The translations under genes and the position numbers were made by a program. The notes under the pieces were generated by a model that saw nothing but the letters and a program-made list of their open reading frames with translations, was not told the DNA's origin and did not search any database. A stretch of DNA of 6,660 nt, from assembly GCA_015494035.1 (NCBI GenBank), contig WGBZ01000189.1, positions 1 through 6,660 on the forward strand, written 5' to 3'. This document shows, in pieces, positions 1 through 5,623 of this stretch. Within the stretch, counting starts at the first letter, position 1. Every line of letters starts with the position of its first letter. Origin of the DNA: Lysobacterales bacterium (GTDB lineage: Bacteria; Pseudomonadota; Gammaproteobacteria; Xanthomonadales; Marinicellaceae).

Positions 1-1284
1 GGAGCGCGTGATGGCCTGCCGAATCCACCAGGTGGCGTAGGTGGAGAACTTGTAACCGCGGCGGTATTCAAACTTGTCCACCGCTTTCATCAGGCCCACG
101 TTGCCTTCCTGAATCAGGTCCAGAAACTGCAGGCCACGGTTGGTGTATTTCTTGGCAATGGAGATCACCAGGCGCAGGTTGGCCTCGATCATTTCCTTTT
201 TGGCGCGGCGTGTCTTGGCTTCGTTAACGGTGACGTTGCGGTTGATTTCCTTGATTTTGCTGATGGGCAGCATGTAGCGCTGTTCCAGTTTTTTCAGCTC
301 CTTTTGCAGGTCGATGATTTCATCGCGATACACCGCCAGCAAGGTGGCACGGGAATCGTCTTGCTCGATGAATTTTTCGATCCAGTCAATATCGGCCTCG
401 GCACCCACAAAGGATTTAATGAATTGCTGGCGTGGTACGCCGCAATGTTCCACCACGATGTTCATGATGCGACGTTCAATGTGGCGAATGTTTTCCTGCG
501 CCACTTTCAGCTGCATGATGAGTTTCTGGTGCAAATTGGGGTGAAACTTGAACTCGATGAGTTCGTCGCGCATTTGCTCCAGCAGTTTCTGCCCGGTTTT
601 GTGACCGATGCCCTGGGTTTCCACGTTCTTGAGGAATTTTTTCCAGAGTTTTTCAATTTTCTTCATGCGCTTGACCACGTCCTTGGGATCAAACTTTTCC
701 TCTGGCACCTCTTCTTCGTCGTCGTCTTTTTTGTCGCCGGGCTTTTTCACCTTGGGGATGATGACTTCCGCGTACGGGTTGTAAATGTCCAGCACGAAAT
801 CATCCAGCTTGATCTCTTCGTTCTGCCAGGCGTCGAATTCTTCCAGCACCGTTTCAATGGTTTTTGGGAACACACACACCGAGGCGTACACCTGCTGTGT
901 GCCGGATTCTATGCGCTTGGCGATGGCGATTTCCACATCGCGGCTCAACAGGTTGACCGAGCCCATTTCGCGCATGTACATGCGCACCGGGTCAGTGGTG
1001 CGACCGATGTTGGGGTCCACCGCCGACAGTACCGCGGCGGCTTCTTCAGCGGCGGTTTCGTCGTCGTTTTTTGCGGTTCCATCGTTCAGGATCAGCGTGT
1101 CGGCATCCGGCGCCTCGTCATACACGGTGATGCCCATGTCGTTTATCATGTTGATCACTTCTTCAACGGCGTCGGTTTCCACCACGCTGTCGGGCAAATG
1201 GTCGTTGATTTCCGCATAGGTCAAGTAGCCTTGCTCCTTGCCTTTGAAAATCAGGTCTTTCATGAGAGATCGTTCTTTTTCCAT
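1..1284 (-). CDS. rpoD: RNA polymerase primary sigma factor (sigma-70), C-terminal part outside window
   Basis: This is the housekeeping sigma factor, which directs RNA polymerase to vegetative -35/-10 promoters. The visible 428 residues read without a break to the window edge. They contain region 1.1 (about 1-80, with [17 protein letters not shown]), region 1.2 (about 98-126, [11 protein letters not shown]), an acidic/lysine-rich non-conserved region (about 150-340, with a KKDDDEEE stretch near 185-192), and region 2 from about 355 ([18 protein letters not shown], then the melting and -10 motif [12 protein letters not shown] with W419/W420). Regions 3 and 4 lie beyond position 1. The ATG at 1284 gives an N-terminus of nearly E. 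coli length and has AGGTG (1298-1294) nine bases upstream. An in-frame GTG at 1296 and an ATG at 1263 fit less well. It is the last gene of the minus-strand operon, 61 bases after dnaG. Identity is certain; only the exact start is open. Confidence 0.97.
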   Translation of the reverse strand, partial: MEKERSLMKDLIFKGKEQGYLTYAEINDHLPDSVVETDAVEEVINMINDMGITVYDEAPDADTLILNDGTAKNDDETAAEEAAAVLSAVDPNIGRTTDPVRMYMREMGSVNLLSRDVEIAIAKRIESGTQQVYASVCVFPKTIETVLEEFDAWQNEEIKLDDFVLDIYNPYAEVIIPKVKKPGDKKDDDEEEVPEEKFDPKDVVKRMKKIEKLWKKFLKNVETQGIGHKTGQKLLEQMRDELIEFKFHPNLHQKLIMQLKVAQENIRHIERRIMNIVVEHCGVPRQQFIKSFVGAEADIDWIEKFIEQDDSRATLLAVYRDEIIDLQKELKKLEQRYMLPISKIKEINRNVTVNEAKTRRAKKEMIEANLRLVISIAKKYTNRGLQFLDLIQEGNVGLMKAVDKFEYRRGYKFSTYATWWIRQAITRS

Positions 1285-1345
1285 CGGGTCTGGCACCTGT
1301 TGTGTCTTAAGGTTGGTGGTTCACTCTTAGACAGTCAAATAATTG

Positions 1346-3103
1346 TTAAGGTTGCGTTCTTTGCACGCGTGAGGCCAATAATTGCAACAATTCCTGTTGT
1401 TCTTCGGCGTTCAGGCCGGTTTGTGCCTGTTTCCTGCGTAAACCCTCGATTTTATTACGGTTTACGGCCTGTTGCAAATACACAGCCATATCCCGCAACT
1501 CCTTGCTGGCCTGCTCGGCCGTCAGCATCAAATCGGTCGCCGCCAGGCGGTTGAGGTGCGGGTATTCGCTGCGCCCGCGCCAGTTTTCCAGCAGCGCCGC
1601 GGTATTAATCTGTGGGTTGGCACGAATGGTTTCAAGCAACTCCTGCAGAATCGCCGCGCCTTTGTGGCCACAGCCGCTCACACTGGCCGGCCACGGTGCT
1701 TCCAGTGCCGCCGGTGGGTTCTGAAGCACCAGCGCAATGGCCTTTTTGACCGGGCTCCAGTCTCCGCTGACCAGGGCCGCCTCGGCGCGATCATCAGCTG
1801 ACGGAGTTTCCTCGCGCCTGAATGCCGATTGGCGTCCGGGCGTCGAGGCCTCCCAGTCAATTTCGGTATGGGTTAGTTGCTCGATGTGCTGCGACACCAG
1901 GGTGCGGAACTGACCCTTGGGCAACTGACGTATGTAGGGCCTGGCCCGTTCGATGAAGCGCGCGCGGTCGTCCAGTTTGTCCAGATCAAGGTCTTTCTGC
2001 AATCCTTTGAGCAATACATCGGACAGGTTGCTGGCTGTATCCAGCAACTGCCGGAAAGCCGCTTCGCCATGGCCTCTGACAAAGCTGTCCGGGTCTTCAC
2101 CCTGGGGCAGAAAGACAAACTTGAGCGACTTGTCGTCCCGGTAATGAGGCAGGGCCGATTCCAGCGCTTTCCAGGCCGCGGCGCGACCAGCCTTGTCGCC
2201 ATCAAAACAGAACACCACGTTATCAAAATAGCGCGTCAATACGGTGACGTGTTCAGGCGTGGTGGCCGTGCCCAAGGTCGCCACGGCATTGGCAAATCCG
2301 TGCTGGTGCAGGACGACCACGTCCATATAGCCTTCCACCACCAGCACCGTTTTGCTGTCGCTGTGCTTGCGCGCCAGGTGCAGGCCATACAGTTCGCGTC
2401 CCTTGTGAAACAGGGGCGTTTCGGGCGAATTGAGGTATTTGGGCATTTGGTCATCACCCAAAGCCCGACCGCCAAAAGCAATGACCCGGCCGCGCCGGTC
2501 GTGAATCGGAAACAGGATGCGGCGGCGGAATTTGTCGTACACCTTGCCACTGTCGTTCTGGGTGATGAGCCCGGCGCGCATCAACAGGGGGTGCTCGGCG
2601 GGTGAAAACGACCGCAACACGTAATCCCAGGCATCCGGTGCTGAGCCGATCTGGAATGTCTGAATGGTCTGCGCATTCAGGCCGCGCTGTTGCAAGTAAG
2701 CCTGAGCTTCGGCGTTGCTGGCAAGATTATTCTGAAACAGCCGCCGCGCCTTGTCGGTGATGGCATAAAGGTTGGCGTGATTGTCCCTCGGCCCGCGCCC
2801 TCCCTGGCGTGGCACGTCTACACCGGCCAGTTGCGCCAGCGATTCCACCGCATCAAGGAAGTCCAGGCCTTCGTACTCCATCAGGAAGCCGATGGCAGTA
2901 CCGTGTTTGCCGCAGCCAAAACAATGGTAGAACTGCTTGGTGGGACTGACCGTGAACGAAGGCGTGTTCTCGGCATGAAAAGGGCACAAGGCCTGGTAAT
3001 CGCGACCGGCTTTTTTCAGGTTCACGCGCGGCGAAATCACGTCAACAATATCGACGCGTTCAAGCAACTCGTTAATGAATTCATTGGGAATGCGCGAGGC
3101 CAA
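1346..3103 (-). CDS. dnaG: DNA primase DnaG, TTG start
   Basis: DnaG synthesises RNA primers for chromosome replication at the fork, together with the DnaB helicase. The 585-residue product is close to E. coli's 581. The N-terminal CHC2 zinc domain has C40, H43, C61 and C64 at the same positions as in E. coli (CPFH ... YHCFGCG). The RNA polymerase domain follows, with the conserved YDKFRRRILFPI (189-200) and MPKYLNSPETPLF. The Toprim catalytic core has E257 in VVEGYMD and D301/D303 in FDGDKAGR. The region from about 435 to 585 is the less conserved helicase-binding domain. The chosen start is a TTG at 3103, giving MASRIPNEFINELL, aligned with E. coli MAGRIPRVFINDLL; GGAG (3114-3111) lies seven bases upstream. 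An in-frame ATG at 3184 would add 27 residues with no family match and lies inside the upstream terminator, so I reject it. It precedes rpoD on the same strand. Confidence 0.96.
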   Translation of the reverse strand: MASRIPNEFINELLERVDIVDVISPRVNLKKAGRDYQALCPFHAENTPSFTVSPTKQFYHCFGCGKHGTAIGFLMEYEGLDFLDAVESLAQLAGVDVPRQGGRGPRDNHANLYAITDKARRLFQNNLASNAEAQAYLQQRGLNAQTIQTFQIGSAPDAWDYVLRSFSPAEHPLLMRAGLITQNDSGKVYDKFRRRILFPIHDRRGRVIAFGGRALGDDQMPKYLNSPETPLFHKGRELYGLHLARKHSDSKTVLVVEGYMDVVVLHQHGFANAVATLGTATTPEHVTVLTRYFDNVVFCFDGDKAGRAAAWKALESALPHYRDDKSLKFVFLPQGEDPDSFVRGHGEAAFRQLLDTASNLSDVLLKGLQKDLDLDKLDDRARFIERARPYIRQLPKGQFRTLVSQHIEQLTHTEIDWEASTPGRQSAFRREETPSADDRAEAALVSGDWSPVKKAIALVLQNPPAALEAPWPASVSGCGHKGAAILQELLETIRANPQINTAALLENWRGRSEYPHLNRLAATDLMLTAEQASKELRDMAVYLQQAVNRNKIEGLRRKQAQTGLNAEEQQELLQLLASRVQRTQP

Positions 3104-3131
3104 GGGGCGTCTCCAGCTGGGCCGATGACCT

Positions 3132-3137
3132 ATTCTA
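3132..3137 (-). promoter_or_regulatory. Possible -10 box for dnaG-rpoD
   Basis: On the minus strand TAGAAT lies downstream of the terminator and about 28 bases before the TTG start of dnaG, behind a run of seven T. It matches the TATAAT consensus at five of six positions, but I see no good -35 at 15-18 bases. A promoter here would let dnaG-rpoD be expressed beyond what reads through the terminator. The call rests on one hexamer and its position. Confidence 0.3.
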
Positions 3138-3166
3138 CAAAAAAAGTCTGGGCGCGAAAGGTGGAC

Positions 3167-3209
3167 AAGAAAAAACAGGCTCAAGACCCTGTCTCAAGCC
3201 TGTTTGTCC
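3167..3209 (-). terminator. Intrinsic terminator between rpsU-yqeY and dnaG-rpoD
   Basis: On the minus strand AAACAGGCT (3205-3197) pairs perfectly with AGCCTGTTT (3181-3173). A further four-base-pair helix (AGAC/GTCT) forms inside, after a 2x2 mismatch. The 3' arm runs into TTTTTTCTT, so the U-tract is on the dnaG side. The place matches terminator T1 between rpsU and dnaG in E. coli, which makes S21 far more abundant than primase. I infer the same partial-termination role here. The flanking GGAC (3163-3166) and GTCC (3206-3209) could also pair. Confidence 0.85.
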
Positions 3210-3226
3210 GGAGTGTTTTCTATTAG

Positions 3227-3386
3227 GGAAGCTCTGATTGAATCTGGCGCAAACAGATTGTCGTGTAAAATTGTTCAGTTCAAGGCGCAAGCCGCACGCA
3301 ATAGCCAGCTATTGTGAAGGTTTGTAACGCAGAAATGGACGATTTTACGCCACAAGATGCCGTGTCACGATTCGATCAGAGTTTCC
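3227..3386. repeat. 160-base imperfect palindrome, MITE-like element
   Basis: The two 80-base halves are reverse complements without any gap: 49 of 80 positions match by my hand count, centred between 3306 and 3307. Matches cluster at the tips (GGAAGCTCTGATTGAATC against GGAAACTCTGATCGAATC, 16 of 18), in the middle (GTGTAAAATTG against GCGTAAAATCG), and at the centre (CAATAG CCAG CTATTG). No convincing reading frame lies inside, and I see no clear target-site duplication. It fills the gap between the yqeY stop (7 bases away) and the terminator, so it would be transcribed as the 3' untranslated part of rpsU-yqeY and could fold into one long hairpin. A non-autonomous transposon relic fits best; a structured RNA is an alternative. 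Confidence 0.7.
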
Positions 3387-3393
3387 TTCGGCT

Positions 3394-3837
3394 TCAGCCC
3401 AGCAAGGCGCGGATTTTGGCGCTGGCGGCCGACATGTCGGCACGACCGGCGATTTTGGGCCGCAGGGCGTTCATGACCTTGCCCATGTCTGCCATGCTGC
3501 TGGCGCCGGTTTCATGCACTGTGGCCTGAATCACCGCGTCCAGTTCGGCTTCGCTCAACGGTTCGGGCAGGTAGCCTTCCAGCACCGAAATTTCGTAGCG
3601 TTCCTGTTCGGCCAGTTCATCGCGCCCGGCCTGCTGATACTGCTCGGCCGAATCCTTGCGCTGTTTGATCATTTTGGTGATGATGGCAGTAATGTCTGCA
3701 TCACTCAAGGTCACGCGATCATCCACTTCTTTTTGCTTGATGGCCGCACTGAGCAGCCGCAAGGTGCCCAGGCGCTGCTTGTCGCGGGCCTTCATGGCGT
3801 CCTTGATGTCCTGGACTATCTGCTCTTTCAGTGACAT
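3394..3837 (-). CDS. yqeY: GatB/YqeY domain-containing protein
   Basis: The product is a 147-residue soluble, mostly helical and highly charged protein of the YqeY family. The family is related to the C-terminal tRNA-binding part of the GatB amidotransferase subunit; its cellular role is not settled. Family features seen are the start MSLKEQIVQDIKDAMKARDK followed by LGTLRLLSAAIKQKEVD, the central RKDSAEQY...GRDELAEQE, then LEGYLPEPLSEAEL, and the C-terminal MGKVMNALRPKIAGRADM. Nothing is missing. The ATG at 3837 has AGGA seven bases upstream (in GAGGATCACGGC). The frame stays open to 4095, but that extension overlaps rpsU and matches nothing. It sits between rpsU (79-base gap) and dnaG, as in Pseudomonas and many other gammaproteobacteria, and probably shares the rpsU transcript. 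Confidence 0.93.
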   Translation of the reverse strand: MSLKEQIVQDIKDAMKARDKQRLGTLRLLSAAIKQKEVDDRVTLSDADITAIITKMIKQRKDSAEQYQQAGRDELAEQERYEISVLEGYLPEPLSEAELDAVIQATVHETGASSMADMGKVMNALRPKIAGRADMSAASAKIRALLG

Positions 3838-3864
3838 GCCGTGATCCTCAAACTGCCTCTGCCA

Positions 3865-3886
3865 ACAGCAAACCGGTGGTTGCTGT
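3865..3886 (-). other. Hairpin between rpsU and yqeY
   Basis: In the rpsU-yqeY spacer ACAGCA (3865-3870) pairs with TGCTGT (3881-3886), and ACC (3872-3874) with GGT (3878-3880), leaving one unpaired base and a three-base loop. No T-run follows on the minus strand, so it is unlikely to be an intrinsic terminator. It may protect the 3' end of rpsU mRNA or mark a processing site; that is inference. Confidence 0.4.
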
Positions 3887-3916
3887 CGTGAAGGAGTTCT
3901 CTGTGCGGGTAAAATC

Positions 3917-4129
3917 TTAGTAAGGTTTGCTGCGAATGGTCTCGCGGGAAACGCGGCGCAGGTGGCGTTTAACGGCCGCAGCGCGCTTGCGCTTTCTTTC
4001 CTGTGTGGGCTTTTCGTAGAATTGACGCTTGCGTGACTCGGCCAGAATACCAGCTTTTTCGCAGGCGCGTTTGAAACGACGCAGCGCCAGGTCAAAGGGT
4101 TCGTTGTCCCTCAGTTTTACGTTAGGCAT
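3917..4129 (-). CDS. rpsU: 30S ribosomal protein S21
   Basis: S21 is a small-subunit protein that helps translation initiation by promoting pairing of 16S rRNA with the mRNA leader. The 70-residue product (71 in E. coli) is very basic and carries the family signatures [32 protein letters not shown] and [13 protein letters not shown]. The ATG at 4129 gives [12 protein letters not shown], lining up with E. coli MPVIKVRENEPF. GGAG lies 11 bases upstream, a rather long spacing. The open frame extends to 4204, but those 25 extra codons cross the promoter and have no counterpart. It is the first gene of the rpsU-yqeY-dnaG-rpoD operon, transcribed away from yggS. Confidence 0.97.
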   Translation of the reverse strand: MPNVKLRDNEPFDLALRRFKRACEKAGILAESRKRQFYEKPTQERKRKRAAAVKRHLRRVSRETIRSKPY

Positions 4130-4169
4130 ATTCTCATCTTCTCCAGACAATGGTTTGCAAAGGGGCGTT

Positions 4170-4199
4170 ATTTTAACGGCTGGGGGCGCCAAATGCAAA
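4170..4199 (-). promoter_or_regulatory. Sigma-70 promoter of the rpsU operon
   Basis: On the minus strand TTTGCA (4199-4194, four of six to TTGACA) and TAAAAT (4175-4170, five of six to TATAAT) are separated by 18 bases. The expected start is near 4163, leaving a leader of about 33 bases before the rpsU ATG. I looked for a LexA box, known near the E. coli operon promoter, and saw none. Confidence 0.6.
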
Positions 4200-4220
4200 G
4201 CCAATCGCCCTGTTTTCCGG

Positions 4221-4226
4221 TAAAAT
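4221..4226 (+). promoter_or_regulatory. Possible -10 box for yggS
   Basis: TAAAAT lies 40 bases before the yggS ATG and matches five of six consensus positions. The region 16-18 bases upstream (around 4197-4204) has no recognisable -35 and overlaps the -35 of the divergent rpsU promoter. If real, the promoter is weak or needs an activator. Confidence 0.4.
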
Positions 4227-4266
4227 CGCCGCCTGATGTCCTTTTCTGCCCTGACCGGAATTTGTC

Positions 4267-4980
4267 ATGAGCCTTGCCGAAAACAACGACACCTTGACCG
4301 AGCGTTATCACAATGTCGTGCAGCGCATTCACCGCGCCGCACTGAAGGCAGGCCGTGACCCGGCCGGAATCGAGCTGCTGGCGGTGAGCAAAAAACACCC
4401 GCTGGAAAAAATAGCCGCCTTGCAGGCGCTGGGGCAGCAGGCTTTTGGCGAAAGCTATGCCCAGGAAGGCGTGGAGAAAATCCGGAAGTGGCAACAGCAA
4501 CACCCTGAAACCAAACTGGTCTGGCATTTTATTGGCCCTTTGCAAAGCAACAAGACGCGGCCGGTGGCGGAACATTTTGACTGGGTGCAATCATTGGATT
4601 CAGCCAAACTGCTGCAGCGGCTGAACCGGCAACGCCCGGAATTTCTACCGCCATTAAACATCTGTTTGCAATTCCAGCCAGTGCCCGAACCCGGCAAACG
4701 AGGCGTGGCATGGCCCGCGCTGGCTCAGCTGGCTGAAGTAGCCGCCGGATTACCGCGCCTGCGCTTGCGTGGGGTAATGAGCATTCCGCCCAGAACCAGC
4801 GACCCACAGGAACAGCGGGCGCTGTTCGAGCAGGTTCGGGCCGCCTATGAAAACCTGCGCCAGGACTACCCGCTGGATACCCTTTCCATGGGCATGTCCG
4901 GCGATCTGGAAGCGGCCGTTGCCACCGGCAGCACCATGCTGCGGCTGGGCAGCGCGTTGTTTGGCCCCAGGCCAGACTGA
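4267..4980 (+). CDS. yggS: YggS family pyridoxal phosphate homeostasis protein (PLPBP/COG0325)
   Basis: YggS is a cytosolic single-domain TIM-barrel protein that binds pyridoxal 5'-phosphate (PLP) and keeps free PLP and linked amino-acid metabolism in balance; no enzymatic reaction is established. The product has 237 residues, the normal length. The PLP lysine is K42 in LLAVSKKHP (E. coli K36). Further family motifs are FGESYAQEGVEKI (60-72), WHFIGPLQSNK (86-96), RLRGVMSIPP, and the phosphate-binding C-terminus LSMGMSGDLEAAVATGST (206-223) followed by MLRLGSALFG. The usual QVN-type motif after the fifth strand reads QFQPVPEPGKRG (135-146), so the usual Asn is Gln. The ATG at 4267 has GGAA six bases upstream. 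It is divergent from rpsU and converges on the DUF4426 gene. Family identity is firm. Confidence 0.95.
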   Translation: MSLAENNDTLTERYHNVVQRIHRAALKAGRDPAGIELLAVSKKHPLEKIAALQALGQQAFGESYAQEGVEKIRKWQQQHPETKLVWHFIGPLQSNKTRPVAEHFDWVQSLDSAKLLQRLNRQRPEFLPPLNICLQFQPVPEPGKRGVAWPALAQLAEVAAGLPRLRLRGVMSIPPRTSDPQEQRALFEQVRAAYENLRQDYPLDTLSMGMSGDLEAAVATGSTMLRLGSALFGPRPD

Positions 4981-5001
4981 AGGAAGCGCTGATCGAATCG
5001 G
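4981..5001 (+). repeat. Solo copy of the palindrome's tip sequence
   Basis: AGGAAGCGCTGATCGAATCG begins one base after the yggS stop. From GGAA on, it matches each tip of the 160-base palindrome at 18 of 21 positions, with CTGAT and GAATC kept. It occupies nearly all of the 25 bases between the yggS and DUF4426 stops. I read it as a fragment of the same repeat family left at this junction; chance similarity is unlikely but not excluded. Confidence 0.5.
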
Positions 5002-5005
5002 GAAC

Positions 5006-5467
5006 TTACTGGGTAAAGAACTCCTTGCTGAACTTGATGTCGATGGGGCGCTCTTCGCCTTTGGGCTTCACCTGGATGTGGAAATTGACCTGTTCACGGT
5101 TGCTGACCTTAAACGTGGTCAGGTAATAAATGGCCGTGTCATCGGGTGTTTCGCCGGCTTCGGTGACTTTGCGTGGGGTAACGTCTTTCTCCTGACCATA
5201 GGCGTTGCGGATGCGCATGTGAATGTCCGCCTCCACGGCCTTCGGTTTCTCGCCACTGACATCCAACACCGAAACATTCAGTACCGCCTTGTTTTTCGAT
5301 CGCCCGATCTGGTAGGCCTTGGCCACTTCCGGTGTCAGGAAGGTAGAAAGAAAAGCGTTGTAATGGACTTCATACTTGCCGGTTTTGACCGACTGTTCAG
5401 CCACCACCGGTGTGGCCAGGAACAACAACGCCAGCAACAGACTCAACAGGGGGATAAAACGTTTCAT
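5006..5467 (-). CDS. DUF4426 domain-containing secreted protein
   Basis: The product is a 153-residue protein of unknown function that I place in the DUF4426 family. It has a clear signal peptide: MKR, then a hydrophobic stretch of about 16 residues, then ATPVVA with likely cleavage after A23. The mature part of about 130 residues should be periplasmic; no lipobox or second membrane segment is seen. It opens with a family-like YEVHYNAFLSTFLTPEVAKA, then IGRSKNKAVLNVSVLD, GQEKDVTPRKV, and a terminal beta-rich segment (IYYLTTFKVSNREQVNFHIQ). I chose the ATG at 5467 because GGAGGT stands five bases upstream; an ATG seven codons earlier has no such site and would spoil the signal peptide. In Pseudomonas a family member lies downstream of metXW in the yggS-proC-yggT cluster. 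Family placement is from memory of the motifs. Confidence 0.85.
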   Translation of the reverse strand: MKRFIPLLSLLLALLFLATPVVAEQSVKTGKYEVHYNAFLSTFLTPEVAKAYQIGRSKNKAVLNVSVLDVSGEKPKAVEADIHMRIRNAYGQEKDVTPRKVTEAGETPDDTAIYYLTTFKVSNREQVNFHIQVKPKGEERPIDIKFSKEFFTQ

Positions 5468-5500
5468 GGGGCACCTCCGAAAATGCATGTGAACTCTGCC

Positions 5501-5526
5501 TAAGGAGACTCTGCAGAGTCTTCTTA
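5501..5526 (-). promoter_or_regulatory. 26-base near-perfect palindrome in the DUF4426 leader
   Basis: The core AGACTCTGCAGAGTCT (5506-5521) is a perfect 16-base palindrome. It extends to TAAG (5501-5504) and CTTA (5523-5526), with a single mismatched pair at 5505/5522. It begins about where the transcript should start and ends 33 bases before the DUF4426 ATG. It could be an operator for a dimeric regulator or a 5' hairpin of the mRNA. No T-run follows on either strand, so it is not an intrinsic terminator. Half of it (AAGGAGACTCTG) also resembles the tip of the 160-base palindrome. Confidence 0.55.
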
Positions 5527-5533
5527 AAAGACC

Positions 5534-5542
5534 ACTATAGCA
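5534..5542 (-). promoter_or_regulatory. Extended -10 promoter of the DUF4426 gene
   Basis: On the minus strand TGC precedes TATAGT, giving the TGnTATAAT extended -10 form with five of six matches in the hexamer. No convincing -35 lies 17 bases upstream, where the T-run of the sucD terminator falls; extended -10 promoters often lack one. The predicted start is about 5527, at the edge of the 26-base palindrome. Confidence 0.55.
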
Positions 5543-5557
5543 CGCTTTTTATCCCAC

Positions 5558-5589
5558 AAAAAACCCCGGCCAGGTGTCCTGAGCCGGGG
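5558..5589 (-). terminator. Intrinsic terminator after sucD
   Basis: On the minus strand GCCCCGGC begins the hairpin. CCCCGGCCAGG (5564-5574) pairs with CCTG and GCCGGGG (5578-5589) around a TGT loop, with one bulged base at 5582. The stem is 11 base pairs and very GC-rich, followed by TTTTTTG. It lies 34 bases after the sucD stop and separates sucCD from the DUF4426 gene on the same strand. Confidence 0.93.
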
Positions 5590-5623
5590 CTATTCTGGTG
5601 CCGCCTTGGCAGGTCAGGCTGAA

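Noticed and set aside
1285..1345. Separate rpoD promoter in the dnaG-rpoD gap
   Set aside because: TTGACT occurs on the minus strand but no acceptable -10 lies 16-18 bases downstream; no heat-shock type promoter seen at the end of dnaG either.
304..1554. 416-codon open frame on the plus strand opposite rpoD and the end of dnaG
   Set aside because: It is antisense to certain genes, crosses the dnaG-rpoD junction, is rich in Phe, His and Val as expected from a shadow frame, and matches no family.
1877..2605. 242-codon plus-strand frame opposite dnaG
   Set aside because: It lies wholly inside the conserved dnaG coding region with no ribosome site or recognisable domain.
2690..3226. 178-codon plus-strand frame opposite the dnaG start and terminator
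   Set aside because: Spans a conserved gene start and a terminator hairpin; no family resemblance.
3314..3529. 71-codon plus-strand frame starting inside the 160-base palindrome
   Set aside because: Half lies in the non-coding repeat and half is antisense to yqeY; no ribosome site.
3838..4095. N-terminal extension of yqeY
   Set aside because: It would overlap rpsU in another frame and matches nothing; the ATG at 3837 has a good ribosome site.
4130..4204. 25-codon N-terminal extension of rpsU
   Set aside because: Crosses the promoter -10 and -35; S21 is normally about 70 residues.
4130..4266. LexA box in the rpsU promoter region
   Set aside because: No CTG-N10-CAG type palindrome is present; CCTGTTTTCCGG has no matching second half.
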